Below, one piece after another: positions 35,425-44,104 of a stretch of DNA of 64,000 nt. Source of the DNA: Planctomycetota bacterium (lineage in GTDB: Bacteria; Planctomycetota; UBA1135; UBA2386); assembly GCA_016716265.1 (NCBI GenBank), contig JADJWQ010000003.1, positions 186,001-250,000 on the forward strand, written 5' to 3'. A program made the translations under genes and the position numbers. The number at the start of each line of letters is the position of its first letter. Positions within the stretch are counted from its first letter, which is position 1. The notes beneath the pieces were generated by a model, which saw only the letters and a list, made by a program, of their open reading frames with translations, did not search any database and was not told the DNA's origin.

Positions 35425-36501
35425 ATGAACACGATCGTCGTCCTCGGCGCCGGCAAGATCGGCCGGATGGTCGCCCACCTCCTCGTCCACAGCGGCGACT
35501 ACCTCGTCCGCATCGGCGACTCCGATCGCGGCTCCATCGACCGCATCACGACGACGCTCGGGCGAGCCGAGGCCCGCGTCGTCGACTTCGGGTCCGACGC
35601 CGATCTCGACGGCGTCCTCGAGGGCGCCACCGCAGTGGTCTCGTGCGCTCCGTTCCACTGCAATCCGCGGATCGCGGAGCGGGCGCGCGCGGCCAAGGTG
35701 CACTACTTCGACCTGACCGAGGACGTCGCGGTGACGCGCCGCATCTCGGAGCTCGCCGAGGGTGCCGAGTGCGCGTTCGTCCCCCAATGCGGTCTCGCGC
35801 CAGGCTTCATCACGATCTGCGCGGTGCACCTGATCGAGGACATGACGGACGTGCACGATCTGCGCATGCGCGTCGGCGCCCTGCCGCGATATCCGACCAA
35901 CATGCTCCGCTACAACCTGACCTGGAGCACCGAGGGGCTGATCAACGAGTACTGCCACCCCTGCGAGGCGATCGTCGACGGCGAGCTGGTCGAGCTCCCA
36001 CCGATGCAGAACCTCGAGTCGCTGATCGTCGACGGGGTCGAATACGAGGCCTTCAACACGTCGGGCGGTCTCGGCACGCTCGCCGCGACACTGCGCGGGC
36101 GCGTGCGCAACGTCGACTACAAGTCGGTGCGCTATCCCGGCCACAACACGCTGATGAACTTCCTGCTTCGCGACCTGCGGCTGCAGGACCGGCGCGACCT
36201 CCTCAAGGAGATCTTCGAGGCGGCGCTGCCCACCACGGTGCAGGACCAGATCGTCGTGTTCGTCAGCGCGACCGGGACCTGGCGCGGCCGGCTGACCGAG
36301 CGCACCTACGCGCGCACGATCTACCACCAGGAGATCGACGGCCACCACTGGAGTGGCATCCAGGTGACGACCGCGGCCGGCGTGTGCGCCGCGGTCGACC
36401 TGCTGATCAACGGCCGCCTGCCGGACCGCGGCTTCGTGCGCCAGGAGCAGATCTCCTACCGCGACTTCGTGGCGAACCGCTTCGGCCGCTACTACGCCTG
36501 A
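35425..36501 (+). CDS. Saccharopine dehydrogenase-like NAD(P)-dependent oxidoreductase
   Basis: The 358-aa protein opens with a Rossmann nucleotide site (VVLGAGKIGRMVAHLL), an acidic residue ending beta-2 (RIGDSD), and the family blocks AVVSCAPFHCNPRIAERA and VHYFDLTED. PQCGLAPGFITICA and TSGGLGTL follow, matching saccharopine dehydrogenase/carboxynorspermidine-type enzymes. It should form or cleave a secondary amine between an amino acid and an oxo acid, or act in lysine metabolism; the substrate is not fixed by sequence. ATG 35425 starts directly at the Rossmann fold. It is downstream of the methyltransferase across a repeat-containing gap and may be transcribed separately. Confidence -1.
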   Translation: MNTIVVLGAGKIGRMVAHLLVHSGDYLVRIGDSDRGSIDRITTTLGRAEARVVDFGSDADLDGVLEGATAVVSCAPFHCNPRIAERARAAKVHYFDLTEDVAVTRRISELAEGAECAFVPQCGLAPGFITICAVHLIEDMTDVHDLRMRVGALPRYPTNMLRYNLTWSTEGLINEYCHPCEAIVDGELVELPPMQNLESLIVDGVEYEAFNTSGGLGTLAATLRGRVRNVDYKSVRYPGHNTLMNFLLRDLRLQDRRDLLKEIFEAALPTTVQDQIVVFVSATGTWRGRLTERTYARTIYHQEIDGHHWSGIQVTTAAGVCAAVDLLINGRLPDRGFVRQEQISYRDFVANRFGRYYA

Positions 36502-36550
36502 CCGCGGCGGCCCCTGCCGGCCGCGCCCGGCGCGGGTAGGATCCGGCGCG

Positions 36551-37750
36551 ATGTCGGCGCTCCTGTGGCTCGCGTCCTCGCTGCTCGCTCCCCAGGTGCC
36601 ACCACGACCGGTGGTCGCACCGCGCGACCCGAGCGTCGAAGCGCGCGAGGCGACGACCGGCGCAACGGCGGCCGGCACGGACGTGGACGACGACGTCGCG
36701 GTGCGCGAGGGGCCGGCGGGACTCAGCCCAGACACCTGGGAGCGAGCGCGGGAGGCCTCCGACCGTGCGCTCGCGTGGCTCGCGGCCACGCAATCACCGC
36801 GCGGCTACTGGGTCGCGGACGTCGGCCACAAGCAGGAGTACGACTACCTCGTGCTGCGCGACGGCGCGGCCAACGACGCGGCCGGGGAGGGACACGTCGG
36901 CGTCGCGGCGATCTGCGGTCTCGCGTTCCTCGCCGGCGGACACCTTCCGGATCGCGGCCGGTACGGCGCGGTCGTCCGCCGCACGCTGGACTACGTCCTC
37001 GCGCAGGTCTCCGACAGCGGCATGATCTCCGACGGTGGCACGCGCATGTACAGCCACGCGTTCGCCATGCTGTTCCTCGCCGAGGTGCACGGCATGGACC
37101 CCGGCCACCCCCAGCTGCGCGAGGCGCTCGAGCGCGCGGTGCACCTCGTCGTCGACTGCCAGAACCAACAGGGCGGCTGGCGCTACAACGCGTTCACGAC
37201 CGAGGCGGACATGTCGGTGACGGTCTGCCAGCTCCAGGCGCTGCGCGCAGCCCGGAACATCGGTATCCGCGTGCCGTTGCAGACGATCGACGACGCGATG
37301 GCGTACGTGATGCGAGCGCGGACGACCGCCGGACCATCGCGCGGCCTGTTCTACTACAAGACCGCCGGCGTCGGCGCGTGGCGCAAGAACCGCGAGTACG
37401 CGATCAATGCCGCGGCGCTCACCGCATTGCTGTCCGCGGGTGTGACGGACCCGAGCCTCCACGACCCGGTGCTGGACTTCCTCGACGACGAGTACGAGGT
37501 GCTGCGCCGCCACTTCGTCTCGCACTACTTCTTCTTCTACGGCAACTACTACGCGTGCCAGGCCTTCTTCCAGGCCGGTGGCCCGCGCTACGAGCGCTTC
37601 CAGGCGCGCCTGGTCGACGATCTGCTGCGCACCCAGCGGCCCGACGGCAGCTGGCTCAACGACGTCGGGCCGGGCGACGCGTTCGCGACCGGAATGGCCG
37701 CAGTGCTGTTGCAGGTGCCGAAGCAGTACCTGCCGATCTTCCAGCGCTGA
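36551..37750 (+). CDS. Exported squalene-cyclase/prenyltransferase-like toroid protein
   Basis: The 399-aa protein has a short N-terminal hydrophobic signal (LLWLASSLLAPQ) and then an alpha/alpha-toroid of the prenyltransferase/squalene-oxidase repeat type: ALAWLAATQSPRGYW, ALERAVHLVVDCQNQQGGWRY, FATGMAAVLLQ and LLRTQRPDGSWLND (QxxxGSW-type QW motifs). The catalytic aspartate motif of true squalene cyclases (DxDD) is not apparent, so it is probably not a cyclase. Such exported toroid proteins are common in Planctomycetota, with no known role. The gene ends 15 bp before the convergent anti-sigma gene. The start is the first ATG after the previous stop, with the promoter in a 49-bp gap. Confidence -1.
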   Translation: MSALLWLASSLLAPQVPPRPVVAPRDPSVEAREATTGATAAGTDVDDDVAVREGPAGLSPDTWERAREASDRALAWLAATQSPRGYWVADVGHKQEYDYLVLRDGAANDAAGEGHVGVAAICGLAFLAGGHLPDRGRYGAVVRRTLDYVLAQVSDSGMISDGGTRMYSHAFAMLFLAEVHGMDPGHPQLREALERAVHLVVDCQNQQGGWRYNAFTTEADMSVTVCQLQALRAARNIGIRVPLQTIDDAMAYVMRARTTAGPSRGLFYYKTAGVGAWRKNREYAINAAALTALLSAGVTDPSLHDPVLDFLDDEYEVLRRHFVSHYFFFYGNYYACQAFFQAGGPRYERFQARLVDDLLRTQRPDGSWLNDVGPGDAFATGMAAVLLQVPKQYLPIFQR

Positions 37751-37765
37751 GCCGGCCGGCGTCGC

Positions 37766-40612
37766 TCACCGCGGCGCGCCACCGGTGCTCGCGCCCGGGG
37801 CGATCAGCATCGATGCGTCCAACACCACGCGTCCCCCGACCGGCACGCTGCACTCCCAGCTCCGCACGCCGGCCTCGACGACCCGATAGCGACCCGCCTC
37901 GAGCCGACCGACCGACACGCCGACGGCACCGCCCAGCGTGCGCCAGCGCTCGACGCCACCCGGCGCGTCGAGCGGCACGACGCGGTACTGCGCGACCACG
38001 CTGCTCGCGACCCCGCCGAGATCGATCACGCCCGGCGCCCGCAGCTCGATCGAATCGAGCACCTCGGTGCCCTGTGGTACCCGCAGTCGACCGATCGAGC
38101 CATCGGCGCCGATCGCGACGAGTTCGAGGTCGCCCGCGCCGGCTGCCTGCCACGGCAGCTCCAACACCGGCGCACTGGCGCCATCGTGCACGCCGAGGAA
38201 ACCGAGCACGCCGTCCGGCGACCGCGCGAACACCTGACACACCGGCGGCGCCGGCCGCACCGCGTCGTGGACGGTGACGACCAGCGTACGCCCGCCCTCG
38301 CCGACCGGCCCGAAGCGGGCGAACCGCCGCCCGCGGGCGAGCGAGGTGACGGTCCGCATGCCGTCGTCGGAGCGCTGCAGCACGCCCTCGATGCGCAGCT
38401 GCGCGACCCCGACCCGCGCGTGCTCCAGCGCCGCGCCGCCCGGGCGCCACAGACCGCTGCCCGGATCGAGCCCGACCTCGAACACGGCGTCGCTGTCGGG
38501 ATCGACGAACCGCAGCTCGCCGCCGCCAATCGTGTGGAAGGCGAGCCGACCGGCCGCGTCCGCCACACCCTCGTGCACCAGCGCGCAGACCGTGCTCGGC
38601 AGCCCGGGCACCGTCTCCAGCACCGTCAGGAGCGCACCCGCGTGCCCGTCGACCGCCAGCTCCACCGCGCGCCCGAGCGGCACGGCGAGCTCGACCGGCT
38701 GCGCGTCGCGGTGCACGACGCCGTCGGTCCCGACGATGCGGGCGCACCGCACGAAGTCGCCGTCGACCAGCGCGAGCACCAGGGTCTCGCCGGCGTCGAG
38801 CGTCTGCGGCAGGCGGCTGACCGCGAAGCTGCCCTGCGCCGCGCCCTCGAGACCGACGACCGGCACCGCCAGTTGTTCGAGCGGCTCGACCGTCCCGAAC
38901 GTCTCGTCGACCACCCACGGCACGACGCGCACCGGCCCGCGCAGCCCGCGCGCCGGATCGAGCACGACGCCGCGCAGCGGCGCACCGTCGTCGAGTGCGA
39001 TGTCGCCGAGGCTCCGGGAGCGCAGGTCGCGGCCGAGCAGCGACACCACGCGGCCGCGCACCGCGCAGGCCCGCCCGATCTCGCGGGGCGGCGTCACGTC
39101 GACCACCAGCGTGTCGACGTGCGACGGATCGGCGATCAGCTCGTAGCGCCCGTCGCGGTCGGTCTGCAGCTCCTCCGGCTCGTCGCGACCGGGCCGCAGC
39201 ACCGTCACCCGGGCGCCCGCGATCGGCGCACGGCTCCCCGCGGCGACGACGCGACCGACCCAGCGGGGCGCGACGGGCGCGACCGGCCGGACCCCGGTGG
39301 CCCGCCCGGCATCGCCGTTCGCGTCCTGGCGGCTGCGCGCCAGCATCGCGAGCGACGCCACCGGCTCGAACTGCGTCGGCTCGAGGCCCTCGAACCAGGC
39401 GACCGTGCCGGCCGCGACGCTCTCGACGACTCCCGCACCGCGCTCGAGCAGCGCGGTGCCGGTGAGCACCTCGACGCGCGCGCGGACGCCGGCCACGCCA
39501 TCGAGACCGGCGTCGGCCCGGAACACGTCCTCGAGCGACACGAACGCCTCGCCCGCCGACAGCCGCACGACCGCGACGTCGCGCAGCCGGATCTCGACCG
39601 CGCGCCCCGCGCTCCACGACACGTCGCCGGCGACCAGCGCGAGCCCCGGCTCGCGCAGCATCGTCGCCTCGGTGCCGCCGTGCAGGACGACGTCGACCGG
39701 CGCCGCACCGGTGCCGAGCGGACGCTCCGCGCGGCCGGCGCCGCCGATCCCGTCGCGGCCGTCCTCGTCGGCACTCCAGCGCAGCGTCGCGCCACCGAGC
39801 GAGCGGGTCCGCAGCCGCGCGCCCGGCTCGACCAGGTCGCCCGCCGCCAGCCCGCGCCACGCGCCGTCGGCCGCCTCGAAACACTGTGCGTCGCGCGCGG
39901 TGACGACCTCGATGGCGGCGCGCGCGTCCGCGCCCTCGAGCATCGATCGCGTGACGATCCAGGTGACGAGCAGCGCCGCCGCGAACGCGGCGACCGGCAG
40001 CGCCACCTGCCGCAGCGCCCGCCCCAGCGCGGTCGGTAGCCGACCGTGGCCGGGCCGCCCGGAGATGCTGTAGAGCCAGCGCGTGCGCCGCTTCTCGCGG
40101 CGGAACTCGCCGCGCACGCGGGCCATCACGTCGCGCGTGAAGTCGTCCGGTGCGGACAGCCCGGCGTCGTCGGCCGCCGCACCGGTGCCGACGACCAGCT
40201 CGCCGACCGCGCGCATCACGCGCGCCGTGAAATCGGCCGGCACCACCGCGACCGCGTCGCGGTCCTCGGCGGTCGCCTTGCGGATCCGCACGACCTCGAG
40301 CTCGAGGCGCGACAGCGCCAGCGCGCAGTCGCGGCAGCGGTGCACGTGCTCCTCCACCTCGCCTGCGGCGGCCGGGTCGAGCTCGCCGTCGAGGTAGTCG
40401 CGCTGGGCGATCCGGATCCGGCGGCACTCCGCGCTCGCCGGTGGGTGGCGCTCGAGATCGTGGAGCGGCGCGGGCTGGCGGCCCGCGGCGAGCGCCTCGC
40501 GCTCGAGCGCGTCGCGCGCGGCCGACGCCGGGAGACCGTCGCGCGCCTCATCGCCCGCGCCCGGCTCATCGGGCCGACGCTCGGCGTCCGGATCTTCGCG
40601 CTGCGCCGCCAT
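37766..40612 (-). CDS. Large zinc-finger anti-sigma-like protein with FecR-like and carboxypeptidase-regulatory domains
   Basis: The 948-aa protein begins with an anti-sigma zinc-finger (ZAS) module: the motif Hx3Cx2C is His-89, Cys-93, Cys-96 in EEHVHRCRDC. A single membrane helix follows near residues 202-224. The rest is extracytoplasmic: a FecR-like beta region (about 250-420) with VVLHGGTEATML and AGEAFVSLEDVF, then a carboxypeptidase-regulatory (CnaB-like) domain (about 447-507, GARVTVLRPG...DRDGRYELIAD) and further beta-rich repeats to the C-terminus. It overlaps the ECF sigma gene by one base (TGATG), so the pair is co-translated. It should hold the sigma factor at the membrane until an external signal is felt. 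The size is far above a typical anti-sigma factor. Confidence -1.
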   Translation of the reverse strand: MAAQREDPDAERRPDEPGAGDEARDGLPASAARDALEREALAAGRQPAPLHDLERHPPASAECRRIRIAQRDYLDGELDPAAAGEVEEHVHRCRDCALALSRLELEVVRIRKATAEDRDAVAVVPADFTARVMRAVGELVVGTGAAADDAGLSAPDDFTRDVMARVRGEFRREKRRTRWLYSISGRPGHGRLPTALGRALRQVALPVAAFAAALLVTWIVTRSMLEGADARAAIEVVTARDAQCFEAADGAWRGLAAGDLVEPGARLRTRSLGGATLRWSADEDGRDGIGGAGRAERPLGTGAAPVDVVLHGGTEATMLREPGLALVAGDVSWSAGRAVEIRLRDVAVVRLSAGEAFVSLEDVFRADAGLDGVAGVRARVEVLTGTALLERGAGVVESVAAGTVAWFEGLEPTQFEPVASLAMLARSRQDANGDAGRATGVRPVAPVAPRWVGRVVAAGSRAPIAGARVTVLRPGRDEPEELQTDRDGRYELIADPSHVDTLVVDVTPPREIGRACAVRGRVVSLLGRDLRSRSLGDIALDDGAPLRGVVLDPARGLRGPVRVVPWVVDETFGTVEPLEQLAVPVVGLEGAAQGSFAVSRLPQTLDAGETLVLALVDGDFVRCARIVGTDGVVHRDAQPVELAVPLGRAVELAVDGHAGALLTVLETVPGLPSTVCALVHEGVADAAGRLAFHTIGGGELRFVDPDSDAVFEVGLDPGSGLWRPGGAALEHARVGVAQLRIEGVLQRSDDGMRTVTSLARGRRFARFGPVGEGGRTLVVTVHDAVRPAPPVCQVFARSPDGVLGFLGVHDGASAPVLELPWQAAGAGDLELVAIGADGSIGRLRVPQGTEVLDSIELRAPGVIDLGGVASSVVAQYRVVPLDAPGGVERWRTLGGAVGVSVGRLEAGRYRVVEAGVRSWECSVPVGGRVVLDASMLIAPGASTGGAPR

Positions 40613-41181
40613 CACGACCTCTCCATCAGCTTCTCGAGCCGGCTCTGCAGCACGTCCTTCGCCCGCCCCATCCTGATCTTCACGTTGCTCAGCGAGATGC
40701 CGAGCGCGTCCGCCACCTGCTGGTTGGTGAGCCCGTTCACGTACTTGAGCACCAGCGGCAGCCGCAGCCGGTCGCTGAGCAGCTCGATCTCCTGCCGCAC
40801 GATCTGGCGCGTGGCCTCGCTCCACTCGCGCCCAGCGCTCTGCGGGTCGACGATCCAGTGCGCGAGGCGCTCCTCCTCGACCGACCGCGCTTTCGGCTGG
40901 GTGTCGACGCGACGGCGGCGCAGCAGATCGCGCGACGTGTTGCCCGCGATCCGCAACAGCCACGGCTCGAAGCTGCGGGACGCATCGAAGCGATCGCGCG
41001 AGCGGAACACCTTCACGAAGGTGTCCTGCGCAGCTTCCTCGGCATCTTCCCGCGACCGCAGCATGCTGAACGCCAACCCGAACACGACGCCCTTGTGACG
41101 GTCGACGAGCGTCTCGAAGGCGGCGATGTCGCCGCCCTGCACAGCCCGCATCAGGTCCTCGTCGGACGTCGCAACCATCAT
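40612..41181 (-). CDS. ECF-family RNA polymerase sigma factor
   Basis: The 189-aa protein has region 2 (ETLVDRHKGVVFGLAFSMLRSREDAEEAAQDTFVKVFR) and region 4 (LPLVLKYVNGLTNQQVADALGISLSNVKIRMGRAKDVL), separated by a linker with RFDASRSFEPWLLRIAGN, as in RpoE-like extracytoplasmic-function sigma factors. It directs RNA polymerase to promoters controlled by the membrane protein encoded just downstream with overlapping start. Two adjacent ATG codons (41181, 41178) are both possible. It is divergent from the HAD-like gene, and the roughly 155-bp intergenic region is the likely autoregulated promoter. Confidence -1.
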   Translation of the reverse strand: MMVATSDEDLMRAVQGGDIAAFETLVDRHKGVVFGLAFSMLRSREDAEEAAQDTFVKVFRSRDRFDASRSFEPWLLRIAGNTSRDLLRRRRVDTQPKARSVEEERLAHWIVDPQSAGREWSEATRQIVRQEIELLSDRLRLPLVLKYVNGLTNQQVADALGISLSNVKIRMGRAKDVLQSRLEKLMERS

Positions 41182-41337
41182 CCTGTGCCGCGCCTTACGC
41201 GCCCCGACCGACGACCGGGCCAGGGAAACCCTCGATCTGCTGCCGACAGCCTCGGAATTCTTCCCGGCCGGTCAAGCCCTCGGCCCCGGATACCGATGAC
41301 CCGGGCGCGCCGTGGCATCGGCGCGCAGGAGGCAGGC

Positions 41338-41913
41338 GTGCGGATCCCGGACAAGCAGGCGATCTTCTTCGAGCTGGACGGCGTGCTCGTCGCCCAGCCG
41401 AAGCTCGAACCGGACGGCTCCGTGCCGTGGCTGCCCGGCGCCCGCGAGGCGCTCGAGCGGATCGACCAGCGCACGTTCCTGCTGTTCATCGGCACCGCCC
41501 GCGAGGACATCGCGTTCGGCCGTCTCCGCGAGCGCGACTTCAAGCGGCTGTGCGACGCGCTGATCGCCGACTGCACCGCGCGGCACGTGCACTTCCAGAA
41601 GATCTACTCCTGCCCGTTCCACCCGAAGGGCCACGCGCGCTACCGCAAGGAGTCGGTGTTCCGCAAGCCGGCGCCGGGCATCTACAAGATGGCGCAGCAG
41701 GAGTTCGACCTGAACCTCGCGCGCTGCTGGGCGATCGGCCATCGCACCACCGACGTCCTCGCGGCCCAGCGCGCCGGCACCGGCACGATCCTGGTGCAGA
41801 CCGGCGCGGCCGGCCAGGACGGCGCCTTCGTCGTCGAGCCGCACCGCACCGCGCGCGACCTGCGCGACGCGATCCGCCAGATCCACGCCTTCGAGCTGGC
41901 GTCGCGCTCCTGA
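41338..41913 (+). CDS. HAD-like protein (GmhB-related) with altered catalytic residues
   Basis: The 191-aa protein has the layout of HAD-IIIA phosphatases such as GmhB: an opening AIFFELDGVL, a CPFHP zinc-loop remnant (92-96), the conserved FRKPAPGIYKMAQ motif III (109-121), and WAIGHRTTDVLAAQRAG. In active enzymes the first motif is DxDG, with the first Asp the nucleophile; here Glu-12 occupies that place. The magnesium-binding GDxxxD becomes GHxxxD (His-135). It is therefore probably not a normal phosphatase. The GTG at 41338 has AGGAGG five bases upstream and is preferred over ATG 41296. It ends 8 bp from the convergent PLP-like gene, also apparently inactive. Binding or regulatory use of the fold is possible. 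Confidence -1.
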   Translation: MRIPDKQAIFFELDGVLVAQPKLEPDGSVPWLPGAREALERIDQRTFLLFIGTAREDIAFGRLRERDFKRLCDALIADCTARHVHFQKIYSCPFHPKGHARYRKESVFRKPAPGIYKMAQQEFDLNLARCWAIGHRTTDVLAAQRAGTGTILVQTGAAGQDGAFVVEPHRTARDLRDAIRQIHAFELASRS

Positions 41914-41921
41914 CGCCGGGC

Positions 41922-42665
41922 TCACGACGCCAGCACCGCGACCACCGACTCGCGCTCGGCGATCGCGAGCGCCCGCGCGAACGCCGCGCAGCCGGCGGCA
42001 TCGACCGCGACGCGCACGCCGATCCGCAGCGCCTCGGCCAGCTCGGCCACGTTCGCGACCGGCTCGGCGACCTCCAGGGCCAGCGCGCGACCGCACGCGG
42101 CCAGCCCGCGCTCGAGCGCGGGCGCGAGCTCCGCGCTGCCGATCACGACCCGCGCGACGTCGCTCGGCATCTGCGCGTCGAGCTCGAGCGCGAGCGTCGC
42201 GATGCCGACGTCGAAGTCGGGGTCGCCGGGCCCGGGCGCTCGCGCACAGCCCTGCGCGCGGGCGCGCGCGTGGGCCGCAGCGACGGCGGCGTCGTCGTCG
42301 CAGGGTTCGAGACCGACCCCGGGCAGCGCGGCGAACAGCGCGCGCGCGTCGGCCGGCAGGTCGGCGGCGCGCAGCGCGACGCGCGTCGGGATGCGCTGGA
42401 ACGCGGCGGCCGCCGCGGTGCCGAGCGCGCTGCGCCAGGCACCGCCGACCGCCAGCCCCGGCAGCGCACCGAGCCGCCGCGCCAGCGCGTGCATCGCGCC
42501 GCGGAACCACAGGCCGCCGGCGACCTGCAGGCACTCGAGCTTCAGCCGCAACCCGGCGGGCGCGAGGCGCCCGGGCAGCAGGGGCTGGCCGACGAGCGGC
42601 GTGACGAGGACCTGGCCGGCGAGCCGGCGCGCGGCGGCCTCGAGCGTCGGGCGGTCGATCTGCAT
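41922..42665 (-). CDS. Threonine dehydratase-like (PLP fold II) protein lacking the PLP lysine
   Basis: The N-terminal segment RPTLEAAARRLAGQVLVTPL and LRLKLECLQVAGGLWFRGAMHA corresponds to fold-type II serine/threonine dehydratases, where the consensus is LKLEnlQptGSFKxRGA. The lysine that forms the Schiff base with pyridoxal phosphate is Trp-53 here, and the following GNHAQG motif is degenerate (GGAWRSA). The glycine-rich phosphate-binding loop is not evident. The protein (247 aa from ATG 42665) is also shorter than active relatives. It probably does not do PLP chemistry. An upstream TTG is possible but less likely. It is transcribed in the same direction as comF, with 21 bp between them. 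Confidence -1.
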   Translation of the reverse strand: MQIDRPTLEAAARRLAGQVLVTPLVGQPLLPGRLAPAGLRLKLECLQVAGGLWFRGAMHALARRLGALPGLAVGGAWRSALGTAAAAAFQRIPTRVALRAADLPADARALFAALPGVGLEPCDDDAAVAAAHARARAQGCARAPGPGDPDFDVGIATLALELDAQMPSDVARVVIGSAELAPALERGLAACGRALALEVAEPVANVAELAEALRIGVRVAVDAAGCAAFARALAIAERESVVAVLAS

Positions 42666-42686
42666 CGCGGGCCGCAAGGCTACCGC

Positions 42687-43424
42687 TCAGCCCAGCGCGG
42701 CGACCAGCAACGTGACGCGCGCGGCGCCCGCGGCCGTCAGCACGGCGGCACACTCGCGCGCGGTCGCGCCGGAGGTCGACACGTCGTCGACCAGCACGAT
42801 GCGGCGGCCACGCACCGCGCGCGGCCGCGCGATCGCGAACGCGCCGGCGACGTTCGCCGCGCGCGACGTGACGCGTGGGTCCGACTGCGGCACGGTGTCG
42901 TGGACGCGGCGCAGCGCGCCGACCAGCAACCGCGCACCGGTCAGCTCGCCGATCTCGGCGGCGAGCCAGGCGGCGTGGTCGCGCCCGCGCCGGCGCCGCT
43001 TGCGCGGGTGCATCGGCACCGGCACCAGCGCGCACCGCGACGGCCGCGGCTCGAGGTCGCGCAGGCGCAGCGCGACGGCGCGCGCGGCGAGCTGCAGCGC
43101 GGCCGGGTCGCCCGTGAACTTCAGCGCCCGCACGACGTCGCCGCCGGTGCCGCGGTAGCGCCAGGCCGCGCGCCGCGCGGCGAGCCCGCGCAGCGGTGCG
43201 TGGTCGGCGGTGCAGCCGCGCCCCGGGCCGGCGCCGACCGGCTCACCGCAGCGCGCACAGCCACGCGCTGGCAGCCGCTCGAGCCGGCCGCGGCAGGGTG
43301 CACACAGGCCGTCGCTCGGGCCGCCGCACGCCGGGCAGTGCGGTGGCGCGACGGCGTCGAGGATCGCACGGACGACAAGGCGCGCACGGCGGCGTTGGAG
43401 CGGCGACAGCAGGCTGCGGAGCAC
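42687..43424 (-). CDS. ComF family phosphoribosyltransferase-like protein
   Basis: ComF-type proteins combine a zinc-binding N-terminus with a phosphoribosyltransferase fold; they are linked to DNA uptake and, in some bacteria, to helicase function. The N-terminal zinc ribbon shows CPACGG and CAPCRG with CARCGEPVG. The middle contains VVRALKFTGDPAALQLAA, VPVPMHPRKRRRRGRDHAAWLAAEI and the PRPP loop VLVDDVSTSGATARECA. All key blocks look intact. The start is uncertain: GTG 43424 follows GGGAGG by only two bases; 245 aa results. It lies between the PLP-like gene and a small membrane protein. Confidence -1.
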   Translation of the reverse strand: MLRSLLSPLQRRRARLVVRAILDAVAPPHCPACGGPSDGLCAPCRGRLERLPARGCARCGEPVGAGPGRGCTADHAPLRGLAARRAAWRYRGTGGDVVRALKFTGDPAALQLAARAVALRLRDLEPRPSRCALVPVPMHPRKRRRRGRDHAAWLAAEIGELTGARLLVGALRRVHDTVPQSDPRVTSRAANVAGAFAIARPRAVRGRRIVLVDDVSTSGATARECAAVLTAAGAARVTLLVAALG

Positions 43425-43510
43425 GTCCTCCCGGTGGCCTGCGGCAGCCGCCCGGTGACACCAGGCCACTGACCGCTCGCCCGGGACAGCCGGCGCGCCG
43501 CGCGTCGCGC

Positions 43511-44104
43511 TCAGCGACCCGGCAGCGCCTTCACGTCGTCGCGCAGGCGGCGGCCGGCGTCGCCGCGACCGACGGTCGACGCCGCGCGGATGCCGCGCTC
43601 GAGCTCGCGCGGCAGCTCGAGGGCGCGCCGCACCTCGCGGACGTAGTCGGCGACGCTCATGTCGGGCCGGTGGCGCACGCCGAGGAACACGCCGATCTCC
43701 TGGGTGAGCGCCATGTTCTGCTCGAAGTCCCAGGGGTGCTTGTGGAAGAAGTCGCGCAGGTAGCGGCGGAAGTTGCGCCGCGAGTAGGTCAGCCCGATCA
43801 GGTAGACGATGCCCGCGAAGCCGACGATCACGAGGCACACGATGACCGTCGTGATGCGCTCCTTCAGCGCGTCGAGCACGGCGAAGCCCTGCAGCAGGAA
43901 GCCGGTGTTCAGGAACAGGAAGCCGATGACGACCTGGATCTTGTTCAGGCTGTAGTCGCGCACCGCCGCGAGGCTGCCGGCGCCGACGCCGAAGAACTCC
44001 TCGATGACCTTCCGCGTGCGGCGGAAGATGATCGAGTTGGCGAGGAAGAAGACCCCCACCAGGTTGCAGGTCAGTCCGATGACCGCGAGTTCCGAGGAAT
44101 CCAT
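43511..44104 (-). CDS. Small integral membrane protein of unknown function
   Basis: The 197-aa protein has three predicted membrane helices at about residues 6-26, 55-75 and 85-105, followed by a basic and acidic cytoplasmic tail (RRNFRRYLRDFFHKHPWDFEQ, then helical to the end). I do not recognise the family. The tail between about 110 and 197 contains no known motif. ATG 44104 gives a membrane segment directly at the N-terminus. It is divergent from the ABC transporter across 366 bp and 87 bp upstream of comF in transcription order; a link to either is not evident. Confidence -1.
   Translation of the reverse strand: MDSSELAVIGLTCNLVGVFFLANSIIFRRTRKVIEEFFGVGAGSLAAVRDYSLNKIQVVIGFLFLNTGFLLQGFAVLDALKERITTVIVCLVIVGFAGIVYLIGLTYSRRNFRRYLRDFFHKHPWDFEQNMALTQEIGVFLGVRHRPDMSVADYVREVRRALELPRELERGIRAASTVGRGDAGRRLRDDVKALPGR

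Noticed and set aside
37751..37765. A terminator between the toroid gene and the anti-sigma gene.
   Set aside because: The gap is 15 bp, with no convincing stem in it.
41296..41337. ATG 41296 as the start of the HAD-like gene.
   Set aside because: A GTG at 41338 has an AGGAGG site at ideal spacing and starts right at the conserved fold; the upstream 14 residues are not conserved-looking.
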